DNA of 64,000 nucleotides. Source: Brachionus rotundiformis. Taxonomy: Eukaryota > Rotifera > Eurotatoria > Ploima > Brachionidae. A program made the position numbers and the translations under genes. The stretch spans positions 151,198 through 215,197 of the forward strand of contig JAESIW010000031.1 in NCBI GenBank assembly GCA_016802295.1, in the 5' to 3' direction. The notes below the pieces were generated by a model that had not been told where the DNA came from, did no database searches, and worked only from the letters and a program-made list of their open reading frames with translations. Positions 10,609 to 22,497 of the stretch are shown here, one piece after another. The stretch's first letter is position 1. Each line of letters begins with the position of its first letter.

Positions 10609-12764
10609 ATGACCACTAATGGGATATCTGGTTATTTTGACGTAGACGTTAAATCAGAATTCGACTCTAATGAAAGACCTAAAAAACTGGACAGCAAAAA
10701 TGATCTGGACACACCAGAAAAGCCTTTTTTATACACTCGACGTTGGATTATTCTATTTATGTTTTTTTTTATATCTATTCTAAACTCACTTCACTTGAAC
10801 CTTTATTCAGAAATTCCAAATGTAATGGTCAGTGTATACAATCCTGGAGACTTGAATGACAAGTCGTCCCAGTACAACATGGTAAATTGGCTCTCAATAG
10901 TCCATTTAGTCAGCAATATAGTCTTCGCTATTCCAGCAATTTTGCTGAACGATTGTCTCGGACTTCGATGCTGTTGTCTAGTTGGTTCTTGCCTAAGTTG
11001 CATCGGATCTTGGATAAAATACTCGTCAATAAAGCATACCATCTATGAATTAGTGCTCTTTGGTCAAATAGTTTGTGCTGTATCACAAACAATTATAAGT
11101 ATTTGTCTAATTAGAATAGCGGCCAATTGGTTTGCAAGACAAGAGGTGGCCACAGCAATAAGTGTATTCTTTAGGCAAAAAAATTGAACAACTAATCTTT
11201 AGGCTTTTTTAGATAGGAGTTTTGAGTTCCAAAATTGGTCACTTGGTGTCTTTTATGATGGTTCCATATTTTATTTCAAAATATAATTCATATGAAATAA
11301 ATATCTATTATTTTGATGTCATCTATTTGAGCATTTCAGCTTTAATATCACTGCTGTCAATACTGTCCCTTGTTTGTAAGTCCAAGTTTTTACTTAATTA
11401 AATGAAAATAATCATTTGGTTAAAGTGGTAAAAGAGTATCCTGATAAATGTCCAAGCTTAGCTCAAATAGAGATAAGAAAAAATCAAAACACGCAATTAA
11501 CTATCAATTATAGGGAAAAATTTACTAAGTCATGGATGTCAATGTCCAAAGTATGGTCAAAACAGAGCTATGTATTTCTAGCTGTATCGCACGCTCTCCT
11601 CATTGGAACTTTATGTTCAGTTTCTTTTTTACTCAATCAAATTTTATATGAAAAATACTCTCAGGTAATTTTATATAACAAAAAAGAGTATAAATTTATC
11701 TTATTTATCTAATTTTTTTAGGAAAGTAGTTCAAAAATCGCCATCATTCAATTGTTTTTAATTATATCAAGTATTTTGGGCATTTTTTCGTCAGGTTTAT
11801 TGATCGATTATACAAAGTCTTTTAAGTAAAAATTAGCAAAAAAAAGTTATAAAAAAGATAACTTAATTTGTTATAACAGAATTTTAGTCGTAATCAGTTA
11901 TGCAATCACTTTTATGTCTCTAGTGGTATTTACAACGACTCTTAATTTTGATATTTGGTTTCCATTTTGTGCCACTTCGTTCCTAGGGTAAAAATTTATT
12001 TATTATTTTATCAGCTCTATATTAAATAAGAATTAGATAAGCATTTTCAACAAGTCTAAAAAATTAAATTAGATAAGTTCAACTTTTATAAAAAAAAATT
12101 CCAAGGTGAAAAGATTTTTTAAATAAACTTTTACGCAAAATTCTCTTTATTTTTTTTGGATCAAGCACTTCCATAAGTAATTGGTACAAAAAAATACTCA
12201 AAATTCTTTTCCCAAAGAAAGGTATTTTTTTAAGTATCTATCTTCTAAACACAATTAATCAAACTAATAAAAAGTCAAAATATTTTTAAAAATTTATTTC
12301 TATTTTAATTTATTTATTTTTCAATTAAGTTTTTTTTCTGGCTTTTACCTTCCAGCCAGCTACGAGTATGCAAGTGAAAGAACTTATCCAGCATCCGAAG
12401 GAACATCATGTGGATTCTTGATACTAATCTCATCTGTAAACATATTGAAATCAATTTTCTAAATTAATTAATTTAATGATAAATTTGGTTCAGATATCAG
12501 GAATAGCAATCACTTATTCATACGCATTTTTAATTCTGAACTTTGGAGTCTTTTATGGAAATTGTTTGCTATGTTTATTGCTTCTAATCGGCTTTATATT
12601 GACAAGTAATTATGATATTAATAATTTAAAAATGTGTTTTAAATTTAAACTACATAGGCTTAATAACAACTGAATACAAAAGAGAAAGAGTTTATTTAGA
12701 AAAGCGATCAAATTACGAAACAGACAACAGGCTAAAAATATCAACCAAAGCGCCTAGAAATTAA
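10609..12764 (+). CDS. FLVCR: FLVCR-family MFS transporter, copy B
   Basis: Eight exons: 10609-11163, 11213-11375, 11426-11664, 11722-11825, 11880-11987, 12330-12435, 12494-12605, 12658-12764; 497 residues. It is a tandem paralogue of copy A. Five exons have exactly the same length in both copies (163, 104, 108, 106 and 112 nt) and all shared introns keep the same phase. Motifs include RRWIILFMFFF, NMVNWLSIVHL, IGVLSSKIGHLV and YPASEGTSCGFL. The YMLCYIP block and the GNQLGTA segment of copy A have drifted here (SSKIGHLV), which suggests a changed substrate or a less constrained copy. Intron 5 (11988-12329) is 342 nt, far larger than the others. Start ATG 10609 is the first Met of the large exon. 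Confidence 0.88.
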
Positions 12765-15081
12765 AATTCTTTTCTTTATTTTTATACTTTTGAATAAAAA
12801 TATTAACTGTTCTTATATAAACGATCTAGTTTAAATTTTATCTATTTTAAAATGTGAATAATTTAAGTAAGACTTATCTACCTAAACAATCATGAAATGT
12901 ATTTCGCAAATTCATAATGAAAAGTTTATAAAACAAAACGAAAAAAGCAAAGAAAATTTTATTTTAGCATAAAAAATTTTATTTTTTAACTCTAAGAATT
13001 ACGAATTATTTTTTTTAATACATAAGCACTATTCATAGACATTTTTTAATTTTCTCAACTAAAAAAAAAATATAGTTTTTGGTTCTGATTAATAAACATT
13101 TTTTAAATTAAACTATTAAATGATTTATTGGACAATTTTAAGATTATATTGAAGATAGATTGTCATTTTTATTTATAAAAAAAATCAATTTCTAATCAAA
13201 AGTTTTTATTCTAAAGTTTTAAATTAACATTCAATTCAAATTACTATAGAAAAAAGGTGCTTTTTTTATTAGGCTCTTTTAGAAATTATGAGATTTTATT
13301 TAAATTTTAAAAACGCTATCAAATTTTCAAAAGCCTATTTTATGTTTTATCTGATTCAGATATTTTATATTCATATTTTAATAGTCTAAACTCATCAAGA
13401 ATAAAATTTTCAAAAATAAACAACCCATTAAAGAGATTATGTTTTGTCGGCTAAAATGTCAAATTTTTATTTTAAATTATTATTATTGTAAAAAATCAAT
13501 AAGAATTTAGGTATTATTTATTAGCTAATCTTGAATGACAATATATGGCCTTGTCAAGATCAACCAGTCTGGCAAAATATAAGTTTAAATGGGCTAAAGA
13601 GTATAAGCAATCTATTATATCATCAGATACTACTTTCTACCTTCAATAAGAAAGCTCTTTGGTAAAATTAGACTTGGATGAGAAGAAATATTAAATTAAA
13701 TTATAATTTCAAACAAAAATCAATACTCGATTTTTATCTGCTTGTCAATATTTCTATCTTTTCAAAGTCTCTGAGCCTTGAAAAATTTTATGTAAGCCTT
13801 ATATGAAATAAAATTATTGTATAGAAAAAATATCGAATTTTTATAAATTTTTAATTATAAAAATCTCTATGGATTAGAATAACTGATTCATTTTCCATGA
13901 AACCAAATCGTTCTTTTCCTAATTTTTCGTGCTATTTAACAGTAATACTGAAATCCCGAAGAGATTTTCTTTATTCTGATATAATATTATATACATTACA
14001 TAAAAATCGATATTTTTTCTCAAGGCCGATTATAAATCTTTGACTCAATTTGAACAAAATAGATTAAATGCAGTTAAATTTTAATTAAGAAAAGAATATT
14101 TATTAAATAATTTTTATTCAGAGCTAAAAAAGCTAAGATTAATTCCGGTCCTTGAATCTTTTTTCCCCATGGAAATAATTAAGACTTTCAAGTGGTACAA
14201 TTGAAGGCGCTTACAGCCATCGCTCTAGGAGACCTTATTCACACGAATAGTCAAATCTAATTAGAAAATTTAAGTGTTCGAATAAAGAGAAGCCAATTAT
14301 GCCAAGCAAGTTTGCCATGTTGTGCCAGACCCACCTTTAAATTATGCTCATTTATGTTCAGCCAGAGCGTCTGGATGGCAAACTGATTCCAAAGGTCTTT
14401 GAGTATAGTCATATTCACATTTGTTCCAGTCCGAGAACTATTTAGGCTCTATTTTTACCAAAACACCCATTTATATCTATCTCTAAATGTTTTAAATTAT
14501 GAAAATTTATTAATTTAAAATGTAAGCTTTTTTTTTTATTTTCTATTTTCCAAAAAAAAATATCTCTATGTAAAAAAAATAAAGAGAAATTTTTCGCTTA
14601 TTGCTGAAATTTTCATAATTTATAATCGGCTCTGTTCCCAATTGGCAAAGTCGAACAACAGTTGCATCATAATTTACGTGCAAATGCTTATTTTGAAGCT
14701 ATCAAAAATAATTTTTCTTTTCAGTCGAAAAAACACCCTCTTGTTCTTCTAAAATACATATCTATGCATATTATTATTTAAACCTTAACTATTTGGTTAA
14801 GTTAGAGTGCAAGAGCATAATTTTTTTTTACCATTTTTGTTTAAAATTTGCTTTTATTTTTAGATAAAACAAAAAAAACACAGCGACTTTAATTTTGATT
14901 CAATTTTTAAATGTGGTGCTTGTTTTTTTGTTGAAAAGCTGTGCAAGAAAATGAGTAATCAATAGCTTTGTATTGTCACAATGGTTAAACTTAAAGAACA
15001 AACTATAGTCCCGACTTTACAATAAGACTGTTGAAAAAAAAAACTAGTTTCTTTTTATTATATTTTATTTATTATAAAATA
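12765..15081. other. Intergenic, upstream of BMAL1
   Basis: Long AT-rich spacer. A less AT-rich patch at about 14140-14450 holds a 51-codon minus-strand ORF (listed separately). Two copies of a GTGCAAGA-A/G-type motif occur at 14805-14820 and 14941-14955, close to the BMAL1 start. No tRNA or recognisable transposon. Confidence 0.5.
14257..14412 (-). other. Unassigned 51-codon ORF in a GC-elevated patch
   Basis: Minus-strand frame from an ATG at 14412 to TAG at 14257, in a patch less AT-rich than its flanks. The frame stays open for several codons upstream of the ATG. The sequence has ordinary amino-acid composition (several Trp and His) rather than Lys/Asn/Ile low complexity, but I do not recognise it. 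It could be a lone exon, a gene relic or chance. Confidence 0.2.
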
Positions 15082-18000
15082 ATGGAAAACAATATTGGAG
15101 GTTTTAAGCAAGACATGAACTTGGAGGATTCAAGAGTCGATTTAAATAGGCTTTTGAGTGCGAGCGTCCAAAATGACCAGGACGCGATCGGTTCGTCAAG
15201 TCCACAATTTCAAATAGCCAACAATTCGGAGAAAAAGTAGACCTTTTTTCCATCTAAATTATTAATAAATAATATCTATTAGAAAAAAATTTCTTTTTTA
15301 TTTTTTCTAATTTGTTTTTTATTTGGCAAATAAAGGGCGACCCACAGTGAAATAGAAAAGCGTCGTCGGCAAAAGATGAACAAGCACTTGAACGAGCTGG
15401 TCTTTCATTTGCCAATGACCATGATCAAGAACAAAAAACCTGACAAAATAACCATACTGAAAATGGCCGTACAGCACATGAAAAACCTGAAAGCATCTTC
15501 ATCCATTCTTAGCGACTCTTTTTTGTGCCAAAATTACATAACTCCGTTCGAGCTCCAGTCCCTGGTTCTCAAAGAGAGCAATGAATTTTTGCTCGTGATC
15601 AAATGTGACTCAAGCAAAATTTTGTACGCGTCTGAATCTTGCTCAAACTGCATCGGCTTCCAGTCCGTAAGTGGCCACTTTAAATGAGCATTTATTGATT
15701 AAATAAACTTAAAGATTAGGGATAAAAAAAGTTTTTTTCTACTTTAAAAGCATTTTAAAAGTCGACATGACATTGTGTGAAAATTTTGTATGGTTAATAT
15801 AAAGTGTGGCAAACTAAAAGCAAACCATTTAAAAATGGTTTAATGATATCTATTTCATAAGATAAATAAATTTTAAGTTAGTGTATTTATGGCTTGTGCA
15901 AAGGGTCAAGAGAAAAATTCTATCATTTATTGTATTATAACATATTTAAATATACTTATTAAAAAATAAATTTTTAAAGTTTATGCTCTTTGCCATAAAT
16001 TCAACCATGTGCATCATAGATTTTTCTACAAGCAAGCATTTTAAGTTTAAATTGGCAAAGTTGTGTGCAAGAACATGACTTGTCGTAAGATTTAAATTCT
16101 GGAAATCTTAAATTGTACCAAAAATTAAATTTTAAAAATATAATCATTTTTTTTCTATATCAAAAAATAAGAATGACTCATTGATCATTTCCATAAAAAC
16201 GTCACTCGTAGCAAAAGACAATAAATGACAGAATAATTTTTTTTCTTGATAAAAATTTAATTAGTTTAGATTTAAATAATTTTAATTTTAAAAATCAATA
16301 AAGAAATATCTTTAATTACTTTCTACATTATCTACTCACTGCCATTTACTAAAATTATTATTTATATGAATTAAATTAGATCTATTTTCCTTAAGAATGA
16401 ACTCGTTGACAAGGTGTTTTTTGAAATAGTGCATCCGTCCGACAGCAAACAAGTAAAAGACCATTTGACTTACTATGACCAAAATAATGGTAAAATTTCA
16501 ACTCATCTTTGCTAAAGCTTGTATAATTATTTTAATAAACAGCTATGGGTGGTTTGAGCACTTTTATGCTAAATAAAAGCAAAACATATACAACTGGTGA
16601 CCGGCGATCATTCGTGTGCAGAATCAGAACTGGTCAAGCAAATGAAAAGAGACAATCATCTATTCAAGATCACGTATATACTAATTTGGAGTCGAAGAAA
16701 CACGGTAAAATTAATACTTTATGGTATACAAAAGATATCTTTATTTATATTATTTTTTTAATTTTTTTTAAGAGTACAAAACAGTTCAATTTGTTGGCTA
16801 TCTGAGGTCCGATTTAAGTTCTAATCTGAAATTCGGAGTTGAAGCCAGTCGAGAGTCTGTGTCAAATTCAAGTGATTCAACCAATTTTGTGGCACCCATT
16901 AGTCCTGCCAAGTTAAACACGTTCAAAAATTTTCATTCCATCACTTTGCTCAACGAGTCTAGCAGCAAGGAGACGCAATCAAGCAATCAGACCAATGATC
17001 CAATATCACCAAACCAAAATAGCTCATCAATCAATGCCCAGGCTAGTAGCAACAATGTACTCGAATACTATTTGATTGTATATGGTCAAATATCTCCTAA
17101 AACTGACGATTTGTCCAAATGTAAATACGTATCGAGACACGACTCGGATGGAAAATTTATTTACCTTGAGCCTGGGTATGCCATTTCTAATTTTAACAGA
17201 TTTTTATGTTCTTTCTTTCATAATATTAAAAAAAATCTAATTAAATCTTTTTTTTTTTGACTAACTTGATAAAATAAATTGATAATTAAGCTAAGATTAG
17301 AGAATTATTATAAACAATAATGAATTGTAAATTGTTTAATTTAATATGTAAGTTTTAAGATAATATTTTAATTTATGATACGAAATATAAATTACGAAAT
17401 TGTAAAAAAAAAAGTAAATATTAACAGCTAAATGTATTTAGAAACCATTAAAAATAATTAAAAATTTTCTCACATAAAAATAAGAAAATTAACTTAAATA
17501 AAACAACAATAAATACTAATAATAAAAGTACATTGATAATTTGTTCATTTAATTTTAAATTGTGTTTATTTTTTAAAATTATTAAAATGTAAAACATATT
17601 TTTGTTAATACAATTTTATATGCTAAATAGAATGATGAAAAAAATGTTTAATTTTCTGTTCTTGGTTACATGGTTCCATGTTCTTGCACATGGACCAGCA
17701 TTGTCTAAATTTTGAATTTTATCTTTTACATAAGGGCGCACAGCTTAATTGGTTACCTGCCGCATCAGCTCATGTCCGAATCCCTGTTTAATCATGTACA
17801 TACAGATGATGTAAATTTGTTAAAAAAAGCATTTCAAGAAATTACCATAAATAATACAAAAAATAAAATTCGAACCCATGAGTACAAATTTCGACTGGAG
17901 AACAACTCTTATATAACAATACAAAGTGTGCTATACGCATTACAGAATCCGTTCAGTGGTCAGCTGGAATATATAGTTGCTCAAAACACCCTGTGTCCCA

Positions 18001-18659
18001 CACCGGTTAATTACTTACATAAAAACTCTTTAATACAGCCCAATCAGCAAATGTACCAGAAGAAGTCGCCATACATGGCTCATAACAGTATACCGAGCCA
18101 ACTGATTAACTCACAGAGTATCTCAATGCCAATGACGCCCTCGCCAGAAGAGTCCATGTTCAACAACGAGACCAATTACAACTCCGAAAAGCTCATTGAC
18201 CCGAACTCGATCATCAACTTCAACGAGTATCCCAATACGAGCAAAAATTTGGCAAATTACTCAATTCAATCGGCAAATATAAGCCAAAAAAACATGAACC
18301 TATCAGGCTACAACTCAAACCGAAACCTGCAGCAATTTGGTCCCTCTCAGCCCAGAACAATGTACCAAAATCAAATGCATACTCAAAAGTCTCAAGTTAA
18401 TTATCCAATTTTCAGTCAGACTCGGCAAGCAAATCGGCCAAGTGTCGAGTCAAAAGTTAACCTTTACCAAATGGTTAATTCTAGCTCGTTCACAAACAGC
18501 TTTATTAACTCAGAGTCCAACTTTGAACTTGGCAATCAAATGTTCAATCAACAACAAAAGCAAGTTGCCAACACAGATCAAAATGAGGACAGTAACAATT
18601 GGATGATGCAACTGTTCCAAAATGAGCCAAGCTCAAATCAAGAGTCAAAAAATTCATGA
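15082..18659 (+). CDS. BMAL1: BMAL1/cycle-type bHLH-PAS circadian transcription factor
   Basis: Six exons: 15082-15236, 15336-15666, 16396-16489, 16543-16704, 16773-17175, 17735-18659; 689 residues. BMAL proteins pair with CLOCK on E-boxes to drive the circadian oscillator. Seen: a basic-HLH region with ATHSEIEKRRRQKMNKHLNE and ITILKMAVQHMKNL (residues about 53-105), PAS-A starting at ITPFELQSLVL, the linker RRSFVCRI, and PAS-B with KYVSRHDSDGKF and a LEYIVAQNTL end. IEKRRR, AVQHMK and YVSRH-DGKF point to BMAL rather than ARNT. The C-terminal third is Asn/Gln/Ser-rich and probably disordered; the vertebrate C-terminal activation motif is not evident. Start ATG 15082 is the first plausible Met. 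Introns 2 (729 nt) and 5 (559 nt) are unusually long here and carry a repeated short motif. Confidence 0.93.
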
Positions 18660-20791
18660 AATTAGTTCCTTGATCGCAAAAGTTTCTAGTCGTTGTTCAT
18701 AATGGTTTGTTAGAAATTAGGCCTTAATGTTTTTTATTTATACTAAAATACGACTTTTCATTCCAAGTTTTTATAAATTTTTATTTTTGTTTGTCAAAAT
18801 ATTACAATCCTAAGTTGTAGCTACGAATTGAATAAATGTCAGGTATTTGTGATGTGTTTTGATTAGGACTTCTATGGTATATTTGTTTAATTGTTTACTA
18901 AGTACTCTTATTCTTAATGCCAGATTATTGTAAATTAATTTTTTTTCTGGATTTATATATATTTTTTTAATTTCGTTCTGCTCACATGAGTTACCTTATA
19001 TTGTTATTTTTTTTATTTTTTTTTTGATGAAAATATTAATTGAGAAAATGTTCAATCATTAGTTGTTCTTTTTTTTTCTTGAAATTTTCTTTTAAAAAAG
19101 ATTATAGGTAATAAAATAGAAAAAAAAGTATATTTTTTAATTGAATATTAAAATTTTGAAATTTGTCTAAAAAGCTCTCCAAAAATTGCCAAAGATTTAG
19201 AGTTAACATGATAAGGACCTTGGTATCCCTTGAAATGCAGAAATATGAACGAGATTTAAATAGCTGTAAGCAAAAAGACTTGAAAATAAACAAGTAAATG
19301 AAGATGGAAATAAACAATTGACTCAAGTAATCCGAAGCCATTAAAAAACATGAAAACATAATTGATAATTAAGATTTTTAAATTTAACCCACTGAAATAT
19401 CCATTCTAATCCGAGAAGAAATCTTATCTGACAAAAGATGCTTATAATTTGAAAATCAATTGAAATTTAGGCGCTTAGTTATCAATATAATTTGCCATTG
19501 AGATATAATTTTTCTGATATACATATTAAAAAGAAGCATTTCAAAAGAAAATAATAATCTTTTTTTTGATAAAAAATCTGGTTGAATTCGTTTGGGAAAA
19601 TAAATGTAAGAAAAAATGCTTAGTCGTTCTTAATTTTTTTCTTAAATTGAATACAAGTCCTATCTGAAGACATTCATTTTCTTTAAGTTTAAATTAATTA
19701 AAATTTTCTATATGAAAAAAAAAAAAATTTGAAATTATTTTCAAAGCTATTTTTAGAAGTGATTATAAAATAAGCTATTGTTTTAAAAAATTAACAATAA
19801 ATAATTAAATAAAGAATTCAAATATGACTTAATTAACATCATTTTTATAATCGATAATTAAATTTTAGCTAATGATAAAATAATATTAATAAATGAGAAG
19901 AAATATTATTTGATTCTTTAAGTTTATTGAAATATCAATACCAATTTACAAATAATTAAATTGTAGATATATGCTTAAGTTGGTACATACCTTTGTTTGG
20001 TTGATGAAGTTGTATGATCTATTTTGTCAAAAAATGTCCAATTCAAACCATGTTTGATTTAAAGCCAAGTTTTCAATCTAAATTAGAAACTTAATAGAAT
20101 AAATATTGAAAATTATTTATAAATCTGAAGATTATATATGATGATTCTCTCTCTAAGAAAAATTATAATAAATTTGGTTTTTTTTATAAAAAAATTTCAA
20201 TGCAAACCAGCATGTATTTTTTTAACTAATCGAGAAATAGGTTTATAATTCACGTTTTGGTACTTTTACTTATCTGATATGATTTTGTTCTTAATCGGTA
20301 GCTAAACTAGTGATGTAAACAATCCCTCTAATAAAATGATAACACAAAAAGGTGAACAGATAAAACATTGGCACATAAGAACAAGAAAATATTTGTACAA
20401 AACTTTTCATGCTAATTTTTTTTGTACCAAAAATATCTTAAATTAAATTAATTGAAAAGTTTTATTCTAATTAATTAAATTAAATAAACAAAATTTAAAA
20501 AATGAAAAAGCTAAAAATCTAGTTTTATCGAAATTAATAAATTAAAATTTTGTATACGCTCATTAAGAAGCAATTGTTTTTAAATTTTCCTCTATCATGG
20601 TTACATTATTGGCATGATAAAAATAAATCAAAAACTCCACAAGTATAAAAAAACTAACTACTATTTAAAAGACTATTTTAGAATCTATATATATTTTATT
20701 ATCTGCAAAAATGCATCTGTTAAATAAAAAAATCATATATATATTTTTTTTTACTATTATTTAAATAAAATTTAAATTTATTTAAAATATA
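18660..20791. other. Intergenic, no gene seen
   Basis: 2.1 kb of AT-rich sequence between BMAL1 and the PRMT gene, both on the plus strand. An 85-codon minus ORF at 19102-19359 is Phe/Leu/Ile low complexity and looks like chance. I see no RNA gene or repeat. Confidence 0.5.
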
Positions 20792-22035
20792 ATGACCACA
20801 TTTGACGAAAAAGCAGGTTCTTATTTCGACAGCTATGATAATATAACAGTGCATAACTTGATGCTAAGAGATAAGCCTCGCGTGACCAAATATCGCGATG
20901 CCATTTTAAAAAGCAAAAATCAATTCAAAGACAAAGTAATCCATGAAAAATTTGATCTCATAATAACAAATTAACTTATCGTAATAGATAGTACTAGATG
21001 TTGGTTCGGGAACTGGAGTTTTGTCCATATTTTGTGTCCAAGCAGGAGCTAGACATGTTTATGCGGTCGAGGCTTGTCACGGAATAGCAGAACTGTCAAA
21101 ATCTATTATCAAAGATAATGGTATGGAAGACAAAATCACAGTATTAAATCAAGAGATTGAAAAACTTCAACTTCCTGTAAATGAAGTTGACATTATTGTC
21201 TCGGAATGGATGGGCTTTTACCTTGTTCATGAAAGCATGCTTAAGTAAACCTAGAACATTCAATTTTTTGTTATAAAATTATCTTATTATATCAAGTTCA
21301 GTTTTGTACGCAAGAGATAAATGGCTTAAGAAAGACACAGGTGTAATGTATCCATCGGTGGCCTATCTTTATGTCTGTCCTGTTGAAATGACTGATTATT
21401 TGAATGAAAATTTGTCCTTTTGGACCAATTTTTACGATATTAACTATCAGTCAATGAGCAAAGTGTACCGCGAGACACTTGTTTCCAGACCGGTTGTGGA
21501 AATTATAAAAAGTGATCAAATGATAGATGAGGAACAAATACTTGCATCATTTGATTTGAGAAAAGTTAACATAAAAGACTTGGAGAGTATACAAGAGTAT
21601 AATTTGGAATTTACGGCAAGAAAAGACTGTACTTTGCATGGTTTTGCCTTTTGGTTCGATGTGGTATTCGACACCGATGAGGAAACAGTGACTTTGCATA
21701 CTGGACCTAATAGCGAGCCTACACATTGGAAACAAACGATAGCACTCTTACCAGAAGCCATACATTCGTTTGCTGAAAATAATAACCAGAATGAAAATGA
21801 ACTGATAATAAAACAAAATTGTAATTTTATGTCATTTGTTATCCTTAATCAATCGGATGATAATCCAAGAAATTATGAAATTGATATTGGTGTTGATTTG
21901 GGAAAAAATAATGATGAAGTAGAAAGTAGTGACAATGAGGAAGAAGAGCATCCAGTTCCTTGTGATTGTCAAAATATAAAATGTATTCTCATTAAAGCTA
22001 CTTTAGAAAAATATGAAAATGAAAATAAAGAATAA
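20792..22035 (+). CDS. PRMT6: Protein arginine N-methyltransferase, PRMT6-like
   Basis: Three exons: 20792-20935, 20988-21244, 21297-22035; 379 residues, close to human PRMT6 (375). It should transfer methyl groups from S-adenosylmethionine to arginine (type I, asymmetric dimethylation; PRMT6 targets histone H3R2). Seen in order: YFDSYDNITVHNLML entry helix, SAM motif I VLDVGSGTGVLS, VYAVEAC, the double-E loop SEWMGFYLVHESML, LYARDKWL, and the THW loop THWKQT. The block SIFCVQAGARHVYAVEA and HGFAFWF are closest to PRMT6. The C-terminus adds an acidic stretch (SSDNEEEE) and a Cys-containing tail of about 35 residues not typical of the family. PRMT1-like assignment is the main alternative. Confidence 0.88.
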
Positions 22036-22497
22036 AAAACATACTTTTTATAATTAGTTTTCTCTTTAAAAGCTTTAAATCTTTTGGAAAAACAGCAAAA
22101 TATGATTTAGATGATTAAATTTAAAGACAAGCAAATAAGATATCCTATAGATATAAAAAAAAAACTAATTTTCATCTTATTAAGAGATAAAAAAATATTT
22201 GAAGTATTTTTTTCTTTTTGTTGATATTTTGAGTTTATTTATCTTAATAGCTTGCATAAAATTGACAATTATATCTTTTATTATTAACTTAGAGTAGTTT
22301 GATCTAAAAAAAAGATAGTTTCGTATACTCATTAATTATTTATTTTAAACTCTTTTTATATTATATCAAAAAAATCAATATAATTATTCAATTAAAAAAT
22401 ATTTATTAAAAAAATTAAAAATTTATATTTTAGTTTATGTTAAAAATTGAAGCTTAATGATTAGAATAAATTCGAAAATTTACAATTAAATAGATAA
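22036..22497. other. Convergent 3' spacer
   Basis: AT-rich spacer between the 3' ends of the PRMT gene (+) and ERCC5 (-). It must hold both poly(A) regions; nothing else seen. Confidence 0.55.

Noticed and set aside
19102..19359. 85-codon minus ORF between BMAL1 and PRMT6.
   Set aside because: Hydrophobic low-complexity translation of AT-rich DNA, no splice or family support.
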